Source of the DNA: Bacillota bacterium
Lineage (GTDB): Bacteria > Bacillota > Clostridia > Christensenellales > Aristaeellaceae
NCBI GenBank assembly: GCA_023415715.1
Contig: JAEZJP010000162.1
Span: forward strand, 1-9,784
Direction: 5' to 3'
DNA: 9,784 bases
Numbering within the stretch: position 1 is the first letter of the stretch; the number at the start of each line of letters is the position of its first letter. The notes beneath the pieces are model-generated. The model saw nothing but the letters and a program-made list of their open reading frames with translations, was not told where the DNA came from and did not search any database. A program made the position numbers and the translations under genes. Of the stretch, positions 1 through 5,545 are shown one piece after another.

Positions 1-927
1 CCCGTGCAGTTCCGCCTTTGCTGGGTGACGCCTTCCATGCGGGCTGGAAATGAGCGGGACGCGGTTTCAATTGCCGCCCAAGCCGACAAGGTACTTGTAT
101 TTGCCTGGCACCACAGCCCCAATGAAACGCTTGAGCTACACGAAAATCAAAACGAACTGATTGAAAAGGTAAGCGCAGTCAACCCGAACACGGTGGTCGT
201 TTTGAACACGGGCGACCCGGTGGCCATGCCGTGGCTTCACAAGGTGAAAGGCGTATTGCAGATGTGGTTCTCCGGCCAGGAAGGGGCGCAGGCCACGGCG
301 GATGTGCTGACAGGCGCGTATAACCCTGCCGGGCGGCTGCCTGTGACCTACCCCAAGCAAATCTGGGATTACGCGGTGCATGAAAAAAATCATCCCGAGC
401 GGCAGGCGATGGCCGGGCGTGGCAGCCACAAGGACCATGTAGCCACCAACACAGCTCATTTCACCGAAGGCATATTTATAGGGTACCGCCATTTTGACAA
501 GGCCGGCATTGAACCCTTGTTCCCCTTCGGCTTTGGCTTGAGCTACACAACGTTTGCCTATGAAGAGCTTACCGTTTCCAAAGCGGAAGACAGCGGGCTT
601 CATGTGCGTGTGACCATACGCAATACGGGCAGGGTTTTCGGCGAGGAAGTGGTGCAATGCTATCTTGCGCCGCCTAAAGACGTGCCCGAAGGCGTACAAT
701 TTGCCGAAAAAGCCTTGTCAGCCTTCGGCCGCGTCGGGCTGGATGCCGGGGAAGCAAGAACGGTGGAATTGAAAATCGGCCCGCAAAGCCTGTGCTATTG
801 GAAAGTCATTGAAGAAAACGGAAGGCTTGACGAAGGAGAAGGCTGGCAGCGTCTGCACGGCATATGGACGGTTCTGGTTGGGCCTTCCTCCCGCAAGCTG
901 CCGCTTATGAAGACGGTTGAGATTTGA
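1..927 (+). CDS. GH3 glycoside hydrolase (beta-glucosidase-like), C-terminal part
   Basis: This is the 3' part of a family 3 glycoside hydrolase; the frame is open to base 1, so the N-terminal TIM barrel with the catalytic nucleophile lies outside the window. The 308 visible residues begin inside the alpha/beta-sandwich domain. Residues about 29-118 match its core: an ADKVLVF strand, the NPNTVVVLNTGDPVAMPWL strand (61-79), WFSGQEGAQATADVL (89-103) and NPAGRLPVTYP (108-118). Then come GYRHFD (161-166) and PFGFGLSYTTF (175-185), followed by a fibronectin-III-like C-terminal domain (about 200-260). GH3 enzymes remove terminal sugars from glucosides, xylosides and related substrates; which one cannot be told here. 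No signal peptide can be judged. Odd point: the segment that usually carries the acid/base (an E-G-x-D-R-like stretch before the LP..Q..LI helix) appears shortened to HHSPNETLELHENQ (37-50). The sugar kinase 16 bp downstream supports a catabolic role. Confidence 0.93.
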   Translation, partial: PVQFRLCWVTPSMRAGNERDAVSIAAQADKVLVFAWHHSPNETLELHENQNELIEKVSAVNPNTVVVLNTGDPVAMPWLHKVKGVLQMWFSGQEGAQATADVLTGAYNPAGRLPVTYPKQIWDYAVHEKNHPERQAMAGRGSHKDHVATNTAHFTEGIFIGYRHFDKAGIEPLFPFGFGLSYTTFAYEELTVSKAEDSGLHVRVTIRNTGRVFGEEVVQCYLAPPKDVPEGVQFAEKALSAFGRVGLDAGEARTVELKIGPQSLCYWKVIEENGRLDEGEGWQRLHGIWTVLVGPSSRKLPLMKTVEI

Positions 928-931
928 ACCT

Positions 932-938
932 GAGGTGG
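932..938 (+). promoter_or_regulatory. Ribosome binding site deciding the ROK kinase start
   Basis: GAGGTGG lies 5 bp before the ATG at 944. It favours that ATG over the in-frame TTG at 917, which sits inside the GH3 gene and has no comparable site upstream. Confidence 0.7.
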
Positions 939-943
939 TTTTG

Positions 944-1864
944 ATGGGCGTCCGGCTGGGCATTGATATTGGCGGCACCAAGGTAAACCTGGGTGTATTG
1001 ACAGAGGATGGACGAATTATCGGCAAGCAAAAGTTTGCAGTGCCCTCCGGCATTGGTTGCGAATCGCTGATGGAGCTTACGGCGAAGGAATGCGTAAGCT
1101 TGCTGGCCGGGTGCGGCATGAGCATGTCTGACATAGGTTTCATGGGCATGGGCGTGCCGGGCTCCGTAGACAGCGAACAAAGCGTTGTGCTGCATGCGCC
1201 CAACCTGCATTTTGTGAACGCGCCCTGCGCCTTACTGATGGAAGCGTGCTGCGGTATACGCCCAAAGCTTATGCAGGACAGCCGCGCCGCGGCCTGGGGG
1301 GAAAAGTGCTTTGGCGAAGGGCGGGGCAGTGAACTGCTGGTGTGCATCACCCTGGGTACAGGCATTGGATGCGGCATCGTGTACAAGGGCGCCATCTTAA
1401 GCGGTGCTTTGGGCACAGCGGGGGAGGTGGGGCATATTCCTGTTGTGCAAAACGGGCGGCCATGCGCCTGCGGCAGGCTGGGGTGCATGGAGGCATATGC
1501 CTCTGGATCAGGCATTGCCCGCAGCGCGGCGGAACACCCTGCCTTTTCCGGCAGGCAGCTCACCAGCGAGCAGGTTTTTGAACTGGCGAACAAAGGGGAT
1601 TCGGCTGCCCGCGATATCATAAACGGCGCGGTCAGCGCACTCGGCCGGGCACTGACGGCTGTCATCAACACCATTTCTCCCGACGCGCTGATCTTCAGCG
1701 GCGGCATGTGCACCCAGCGGGAGTTGTTCGTTGATCCGCTGATTAAGTATCTCCGCTCCCACGGCTATGGTCTGGCTGTGGGCGGTGGGTTGAAAATAGG
1801 CGTATCCTCCCTGGGCAGCGATGCGCCCATGATCGGCGCGGCGATGCTGGATAAAGCTGTGTAG
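944..1864 (+). CDS. ROK-family sugar kinase (glucokinase-like)
   Basis: A 306-residue cytoplasmic ATP-dependent sugar kinase, normal length for bacterial ROK kinases. It starts with the phosphate-binding loop LGIDIGGTK (5-13). The catalytic aspartate is D112 in QDSRAAAWGE (111-120), a variant of the usual NDANAAALGE. A second glycine-rich ATP motif is LGTGIGCGI (137-145). The substrate and zinc region is GEVGHIPV (160-167) with the ROK cysteine motif CACGRLGCME (174-183), giving the H164/C174/C176/C181 zinc set. Family members phosphorylate glucose, N-acetylglucosamine, N-acetylmannosamine, fructose or allose; the sequence does not settle which. It has no N-terminal helix-turn-helix, so it is a kinase and not a ROK repressor. 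The start at 944 is chosen because position 1 of the family (a few residues before the DIGGTK loop) and a good ribosome binding site coincide there. It follows the GH3 gene by 16 bp, so the two are probably co-transcribed and would act in sequence: release of sugar, then phosphorylation. Confidence 0.93.
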   Translation: MGVRLGIDIGGTKVNLGVLTEDGRIIGKQKFAVPSGIGCESLMELTAKECVSLLAGCGMSMSDIGFMGMGVPGSVDSEQSVVLHAPNLHFVNAPCALLMEACCGIRPKLMQDSRAAAWGEKCFGEGRGSELLVCITLGTGIGCGIVYKGAILSGALGTAGEVGHIPVVQNGRPCACGRLGCMEAYASGSGIARSAAEHPAFSGRQLTSEQVFELANKGDSAARDIINGAVSALGRALTAVINTISPDALIFSGGMCTQRELFVDPLIKYLRSHGYGLAVGGGLKIGVSSLGSDAPMIGAAMLDKAV

Positions 1865-1867
1865 GGT

Positions 1868-1914
1868 ATTGGTACGCGATAAGATAATAGTCCTTTATCC
1901 GCATGAATTGGTAC
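1868..1914 (+). repeat. Direct repeat ATTGGTAC, two copies 39 bp apart
   Basis: The octamer ATTGGTAC occurs at 1868-1875 and again at 1907-1914, both upstream of the -35 element of the promoter at 1918-1946. The 39-bp period is close to four helical turns, which would place the two copies on the same DNA face. This could be a pair of activator sites or chance; nothing else supports it. Confidence 0.3.
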
Positions 1915-1948
1915 AGATTGCATAATCGCTTATCCTATGATATGATAA
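1878..1948 (+). promoter_or_regulatory. Cluster of GATAA/TTATC half-sites, putative operator
   Basis: Five copies of the pentamer GATAA or its complement TTATC lie in 71 bp: GATAA at 1878-1882 and 1883-1887, TTATC at 1895-1899 and 1930-1934, GATAA at 1944-1948. They form two inverted pairs: GATAA-N7-TTATC (1883-1899), upstream of the -35 element, and TTATC-N9-GATAA (1930-1948), which covers the -10 element. The half-site resembles the GATAAT unit of Fur-family boxes, and 1938-1951 (TGATATGATAATGA) is the most Fur-like stretch. A metal-sensing repressor acting on a metal transporter operon would make sense, but the region is AT-rich and the regulator is not in the window. The binding role is inference. 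Confidence 0.4.
1918..1946 (+). promoter_or_regulatory. Sigma-A-type extended -10 promoter for the nine-gene operon
   Basis: A -35 element TTGCAT (1918-1923, 3 of 6 matches to consensus) is separated by 17 bp from a -10 element TATGAT (1941-1946, 5 of 6 matches). A TG at 1938-1939, one base before the -10, makes it an extended -10 promoter, which compensates for the weak -35. Transcription would start near 1953, leaving a leader of about 24 nt with the GGAGGT ribosome binding site. It is the only clear promoter between the sugar genes and the molybdenum hydroxylase genes. Confidence 0.6.
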
Positions 1949-1962
1949 TGAAACTTTGTCCT

Positions 1963-1968
1963 GGAGGT
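1963..1968 (+). promoter_or_regulatory. Ribosome binding site of the 50-residue ORF
   Basis: GGAGGT lies 8 bp before the ATG at 1977. It is the strongest ribosome binding site in the window and is the main evidence that the short ORF after it is really translated. Confidence 0.75.
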
Positions 1969-1976
1969 ACGTCATT

Positions 1977-2129
1977 ATGGCAATGAGAAGATCAGTGCAA
2001 GATATTCTCGCCTCACCCGACGTCAAATTTTCATATCACGAGAAATGCATCGGGAAGCTAATGGTAAAGAACGGGCATGGATATATCGTCAATGGGCAGA
2101 ATGATATCGAAGTTGTGGTGTATCCGTGA
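1977..2129 (+). CDS. Small protein of unknown function (50 aa), first gene of the operon
   Basis: I do not recognise this protein. It has 50 residues, starts at ATG with a GGAGGT site 8 bp upstream and a promoter about 30 bp upstream, and its TGA shares one base with the ATG of the NTPase that follows (TGATG), so the two are likely translationally coupled. The sequence has a basic N-terminus (MAMRRSVQDILASPD), a central HEKCIGKLMV segment with the only cysteine (C24), and a likely beta-hairpin end (HGYIVNG, then DIEVVVYP). There is no signal peptide or membrane segment, so it should be cytoplasmic. The codon pattern runs straight through without irregularity. It could be a partner or regulatory subunit of the NTPase, a small metal- or RNA-binding protein, or a leader whose translation matters more than its product. 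Existence is well supported; function is unknown. Confidence 0.72.
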   Translation: MAMRRSVQDILASPDVKFSYHEKCIGKLMVKNGHGYIVNGQNDIEVVVYP

Positions 2130-2656
2130 TGCCTGAAAAAAACGTATTTATCACAGGCTATAAACAGGTCGGAAAATCCCAAATGATCCAGGAGATCCAA
2201 GATATGCTTTCCCTCGCGGCCACGGGATTCAAAACGCTGCCCTACACCATTGCCGGAACTGTGAAGGGGTATTATATGCACAGTTTGGCCGATTGCGGCA
2301 GCTACCTGAACGATAACCCTATTTCCGTCAGGTGTGAGCAAGGCAATGCTTTGCCTGTTACATCCGTTTTTGACATCTTCGGCGCCCATGTTTTGCGGGA
2401 AAGCCGCAAGGACGGAAGTTCTGTGATCCTGATGGATGAGCTGGGTGTGCTTGAGGATTCAGCTGAAAACTTCAAGGAAGAGGTGCTTTCCTGCCTGGAT
2501 TGTAAAAAGCAGGTGCTTGGTGTTTTGAAGTTGGCCGATACTCCGTTTCTCAACCGGATCCGGGAACGTACCGATACGGTCGTATTGGAGTTGACCACAC
2601 AGAACCGTTTGGATGTATTCAAGGCAGCGCTGGATATACTGAAAGAAAACCGTTGA
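2129..2656 (+). CDS. THEP1-like P-loop nucleoside-triphosphatase
   Basis: A 175-residue cytoplasmic NTPase resembling the THEP1 / NTPase_1 family, proteins of about 170-190 residues known for NTP hydrolysis but without a settled physiological role. The Walker A motif is GYKQVGKS (10-17). GFKTLPYTIAG (33-43) followed by GYYMHSL (47-53) matches the family's GFxT...G(F/Y) segment. Walker B is VILMDE (99-104), continuing as LGVLEDSAENF, like the family's IDEIGxMExxSxxF. The C-terminal part has the expected lgvlk strand (130-134), IRERTDTVVLELT (144-156) and NR (159-160). Start: the ATG at 2129 overlaps the stop of the preceding 50-residue gene; a GTG one codon earlier (2126) is also possible. Being between that small gene and a metal ABC importer, in an operon ending with a molybdenum hydroxylase, it may serve uptake or cofactor handling, as an energising or storage-release step. 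It is not MobB: the TGxSGSGKTTL loop and the rest of that family's pattern are absent. Confidence 0.85.
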   Translation: MPEKNVFITGYKQVGKSQMIQEIQDMLSLAATGFKTLPYTIAGTVKGYYMHSLADCGSYLNDNPISVRCEQGNALPVTSVFDIFGAHVLRESRKDGSSVILMDELGVLEDSAENFKEEVLSCLDCKKQVLGVLKLADTPFLNRIRERTDTVVLELTTQNRLDVFKAALDILKENR

Positions 2657-2664
2657 TTTCATGT

Positions 2665-2672
2665 GGAGAAAG
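2665..2672 (+). promoter_or_regulatory. Ribosome binding site deciding the binding-protein start
   Basis: GGAGAAAG sits just upstream of the ATG at 2676 and gives a start with the classic MKK signal-peptide opening. The in-frame ATG at 2661 has no such site upstream and would add WRKT in front of a signal peptide. Confidence 0.65.
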
Positions 2673-2675
2673 ACT

Positions 2676-3746
2676 ATGAAGAAGATACTTGTATTCGCTT
2701 TGACTGTAGTTTTGCTCGTTTCATCTGCCGGTTACACCCGGTATTTCGCTGCATTGGCGGAAACTGTAACGATGACAGCGCCTGCGATGAATTCTTCGTC
2801 CGCCTCTGAGGGTCAGAGCGCTTCGATCACGCTGACCGATTATCTTGACCGCATCGTCACGCTGAAACAGAAGGCGGCACGGATCGCTTCCGCGTATTAT
2901 ATCTCGACGGCATTGCTGGTTGCGCTAGGCAGCACGGACCAGATCGTGGGCATAGAGGCAAAGGCCGGCCAAAGGCCCCTGTACCAAAAAGCTGCGCCTT
3001 CGCTTTTATCCCTTCCGGAAATAGGCTCTGGCAAAGGGTTGAATATTGAGGCTTGTGCGCAGTTAAATCCTGACCTGGTCATACTTCCGGTCCGGCTCAA
3101 GGACAGCATTGATAAGCTTACGCAGTTGGGTATCCCGGTTATAGCGATCTCACCGGAGACATATGACGATTTTCTGGCCACTGTCGCATTGATCGGCAAG
3201 GCAGCCGGGCAGGAAGCCCGTGCAAACGACTTGTTGCAATATTACAGCGGCAAGATGGCTGATATCTCAGAAAGGCTTAAGAACACCGCCCAAAAACCCA
3301 AGGTCTATTTTGCCGGCGGCGACAATCCGCTGACTACATGTACATCTAAAATGTACCAGCATACGCTGGTTGAATCATGCGGCGGCGAAAACGCGACAGG
3401 CGGCCTGACCGAAGCCTACTGGGCTGTCATTTCCGCCGAACAACTGTTATCTTTCAATCCCGACTTCATTTTCCGTGTCAATTACGCATCCTTTGGCATT
3501 GAGGAAATTACCGGTGACGTTAGGTTCGCCTCGATAAGCGCTGTAAAAAACAACAAGGTCTTCACCTTTCCCTCGGCTATTGAGCCGTGGGATTACCCCA
3601 CACCTTCTTCGATATTGGGCATGCTTTGGCTTACGCTAAAGCTGCACCCGGAGACTTATACCGCTAAGGAATACCAACAGGCAGCCATGGATTTTTATCA
3701 AACCTTCTTCCATATAACGGTTACCGCCGCCGACATCGGATTATGA
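2676..3746 (+). CDS. ABC importer substrate-binding protein (FepB/BtuF/MolA type)
   Basis: A 356-residue exported binding protein of the helical-backbone metal-receptor (class III, TroA-like) superfamily that feeds FecCD permeases. The signal peptide is MKK followed by a hydrophobic core (4-18) and a probable signal peptidase I site after ALA (26-28). A Ser/Ala-rich spacer (38-50) leads to the first domain: ITLTDYLDRIVTL (51-63), RIASAYYISTALLVALG (69-85), IVGIEAK (90-96), NIEACAQLNPDLVILP (123-138), IPVIAISPETYDDFL (153-167). After a linker helix the second domain has VYFAGGDNPLTT (210-221), GGENATG (236-242), ISAEQLLSFNPDFIF (252-266), SISAVKNNKVFTFP (286-299) and PWDYPTPSSILGMLWL (304-319). 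Odd: there is no lipobox cysteine, although Gram-positive binding proteins are normally lipid-anchored. The ligand is undetermined: molybdate/tungstate (as for Haemophilus MolA), iron-siderophore, haem or cobalamin are all possible; neighbours favour a metal needed by the hydroxylase. Its stop overlaps the permease start. Confidence 0.9.
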   Translation: MKKILVFALTVVLLVSSAGYTRYFAALAETVTMTAPAMNSSSASEGQSASITLTDYLDRIVTLKQKAARIASAYYISTALLVALGSTDQIVGIEAKAGQRPLYQKAAPSLLSLPEIGSGKGLNIEACAQLNPDLVILPVRLKDSIDKLTQLGIPVIAISPETYDDFLATVALIGKAAGQEARANDLLQYYSGKMADISERLKNTAQKPKVYFAGGDNPLTTCTSKMYQHTLVESCGGENATGGLTEAYWAVISAEQLLSFNPDFIFRVNYASFGIEEITGDVRFASISAVKNNKVFTFPSAIEPWDYPTPSSILGMLWLTLKLHPETYTAKEYQQAAMDFYQTFFHITVTAADIGL

Positions 3747-4738
3747 TCAACGGGAAGAAGAAGTACAGGATATTGATCGCCGCACTGAGCGTTCTTCTCG
3801 TAACTGTGGCGGCTGCGTCTTTATGTATTGGCAGGTATTCCATTATGCCGGCCGATGTCTTCAGCTGGATCGGCGGAAGTGGAGGCATAGGCGGATCGGT
3901 GTTTTTCGACATCCGGCTGCCCCGGATATGCTTTGCTGCATTGGGCGGTGCTGCGCTGGCGCTGGCGGGGACGGTCTTTCAGAGCCTTTTCCGTAACCCG
4001 CTGGTTTCCCCCGACGTACTCGGCGTGACCTCGGGCTGCTCGCTTGGCGCCGCCGCGGCCATCGTGCTCTTTGCGGAACAAAGCTGGCTTAAGCAGGCAG
4101 GGTCGTTCGCCGCGGGAATCCTTGCCGTATTGCTGTCCCTGGCAGTGGCCCGATCGGTCCGCGGCGATAAGACCGTGGGTTTTGTGGTCTCCGGCCTGAT
4201 CACCGGCGGCCTGTCGTCCGCGCTGCTCATGCTGCTCAAATACATCGCAGATCCCTACAAACAGCTTCCCGCCATCGACTTTTGGCTGATGGGCGGGTTT
4301 TATAATGTCGGCTGGGCAGACGTCCTTAATCTTTTGCCGGTGCTCGGGGCGGCCGCGGCTATTTTGCTGCTGCTGGGCTGGCGGCTGAAGGTGCTGGCGG
4401 CGGGGGAAGAGGAGGCGCGGACGCTTGGCATAAATACACGTGCCGTGCGGGTCGCCGCAATACTGTGCTCCACGCTGATGGTTGCATCTGTCGTGTCTAT
4501 CGTAGGCGCGGTAAGCTGGATAGGCATCTTTATCCCGCATATCGTAAGGCTCCTGTGGGGCGACGACATTCATCGTGCTATGCCGCTTTCCATGCTGGCG
4601 GGAGCCGCGATCCTGCTGGCCGCTGACACGGCCGCCCGGTCGATTATGACGTCAGAGCTTCCCATCAGCATCCTGACGTCATTGATCGGCGCGGTCTTTT
4701 TGGCATTTCTTCTGACGAGAAAGAAAAAAGCGTTATGA
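3743..4738 (+). CDS. FecCD-family ABC transporter permease
   Basis: A 331-residue integral membrane permease of the FecCD/BtuC family, which normally works as a homodimer with about ten helices per subunit. The first helix is at about 10-30. The family block RLPRICFAALGGAALALAG (58-76) with QSLFRNPLVSPDVLGV (80-95) is clear. The cytoplasmic coupling region is AAGEEEARTLGI (219-230). The late family motif VSWIGIFIPHIVRLLWG (257-273) is followed by GAAILLAADTAAR (287-299) and ELPISILTSLIGAVFLAFLL (305-324), where the usual GxPxF proline is replaced by valine. It starts with an ATGA overlap with the binding-protein gene and ends with another ATGA overlap with the ATPase gene, so the three importer parts are made together. 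FecCD permeases carry metal chelates, cobalamin, haem and, in MolB, molybdate/tungstate; the sequence does not distinguish these. Confidence 0.93.
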   Translation: MINGKKKYRILIAALSVLLVTVAAASLCIGRYSIMPADVFSWIGGSGGIGGSVFFDIRLPRICFAALGGAALALAGTVFQSLFRNPLVSPDVLGVTSGCSLGAAAAIVLFAEQSWLKQAGSFAAGILAVLLSLAVARSVRGDKTVGFVVSGLITGGLSSALLMLLKYIADPYKQLPAIDFWLMGGFYNVGWADVLNLLPVLGAAAAILLLLGWRLKVLAAGEEEARTLGINTRAVRVAAILCSTLMVASVVSIVGAVSWIGIFIPHIVRLLWGDDIHRAMPLSMLAGAAILLAADTAARSIMTSELPISILTSLIGAVFLAFLLTRKKKAL

Positions 4739-5529
4739 GTGACTCCATGGAAAAGGCATTGGTTGCGAAGAATATCAGCATCTTCTATCACCGCACGCCT
4801 GTGCTTGAAGATGTAAACCTGAAGGTGTTGCCGGGCAAGCTGACCGCCGTGCTGGGCCTGAACGGAGCTGGCAAAACCACGCTTCTGCGCTGTATGGCGG
4901 GCCTTCTTGCACCTTTCGCAGGGCGCGTCACGCTGGACGGGAAAGACCTTAACAGTTATTCCTTAAAACTGCGCGGCCGGCATATCTCCTATGCCAGCCA
5001 GACTTTTGCGGCTGACTTGGCCTATCCGATCAGGGAGTATGTTGTGATGGGCGTGACGCCGCGTCTTAAGCTGCTGGAAGCGCCTTCCGCCGCTCATTAT
5101 GCGAAAGCAGACGGCATTTTATTAAGCCTTGGCATGGAGCACCTTGCCGTTAAGCCTTACAACGAGGTAAGCATGGGTGAAAAGCAGTTGGCCTTTCTGG
5201 CGCGGACACTGCTGCAGGGCGCCCGGTATATGCTCGTCGACGAGCCCACGGCCTTTCTGGATTTCCGCCGTCAGCATGAATTTCTGTCAAGGCTGAGAAC
5301 TTTTCACTCAGCGAGCGGCACTGCGGTCCTTATTACTTTACACGACCCGAATCTGGCCTTAAACTATGCAGACACCGTGGTTTTTCTGCACAACAGGACG
5401 GTGCTTGCGTCGATAGACCGGAAGGACCCCGATTTTCACGTAAAGTTTGAACAGGCGGCAAAAACGGTTTACTCGGACAAGCTTACCGTCGTAAGAACTG
5501 AAAGCACAAGCACAGTAGTTTGGATTTGA
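4735..5529 (+). CDS. ABC transporter ATP-binding protein (FecE/BtuD/MolC type)
   Basis: A 264-residue ATPase subunit that would power the FecCD-type importer from the cytoplasmic side. Walker A is GLNGAGKT (41-48), the Q-loop glutamine is Q89 in ISYASQ, Walker B is YMLVDEP (165-171), the D-loop is FLD (174-176), and the switch histidine is H203 in ITLHDP. The signature is unusual: VSMGEKQ (145-151) stands where LSGGQ/LSGGE is expected, with serine, the second glycine and the following acidic residue kept but the first glycine replaced by methionine. The C-terminal extension (about 225-264) contains FEQAAKTVYSDKLTVV, typical of FecE-like proteins. The ATG at 4735 overlaps the permease stop (ATGA); a second ATG at 4747 is a possible alternative. 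The stop is 16 bp before the first hydroxylase subunit, which links uptake and enzyme in one transcript. Confidence 0.93.
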   Translation: MSDSMEKALVAKNISIFYHRTPVLEDVNLKVLPGKLTAVLGLNGAGKTTLLRCMAGLLAPFAGRVTLDGKDLNSYSLKLRGRHISYASQTFAADLAYPIREYVVMGVTPRLKLLEAPSAAHYAKADGILLSLGMEHLAVKPYNEVSMGEKQLAFLARTLLQGARYMLVDEPTAFLDFRRQHEFLSRLRTFHSASGTAVLITLHDPNLALNYADTVVFLHNRTVLASIDRKDPDFHVKFEQAAKTVYSDKLTVVRTESTSTVVWI

Positions 5530-5532
5530 TGT

Positions 5533-5538
5533 GGGGGA
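5533..5538 (+). promoter_or_regulatory. Ribosome binding site deciding the FAD-subunit start
   Basis: GGGGGA lies 7 bp before the ATG at 5546. The in-frame GTG at 5531 overlaps this site and has nothing suitable upstream, so the ATG is preferred. Confidence 0.6.
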
Positions 5539-5545
5539 TCAAAAG

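Noticed and set aside
4..6. GTG as a true start of the GH3 gene
   Set aside because: The frame is open to base 1 and the protein begins in the middle of the GH3 C-terminal sandwich domain, so the gene is cut by the window edge.
917..943. TTG at 917 as start of the ROK kinase
   Set aside because: It lies within the GH3 gene, lacks a ribosome binding site, and adds nine residues before the family's normal beginning; ATG 944 has GAGGTGG 5 bp upstream.
718..1713. 331-codon open frame on the minus strand
   Set aside because: It lies opposite the GH3 and ROK genes, whose motifs are conserved on the plus strand; its translation is rich in Ser/Pro and shows no domain.
1865..1976. Moco riboswitch or other structured leader
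   Set aside because: The predicted transcription start near 1953 leaves only about 24 nt of leader, and I see no conserved Moco-motif core or anti-terminator pair in the 112-bp gap.
3821..4573. 250-codon open frame on the minus strand
   Set aside because: It is antisense to the FecCD permease; its composition is an artefact of Ala/Leu-rich codons read in reverse.
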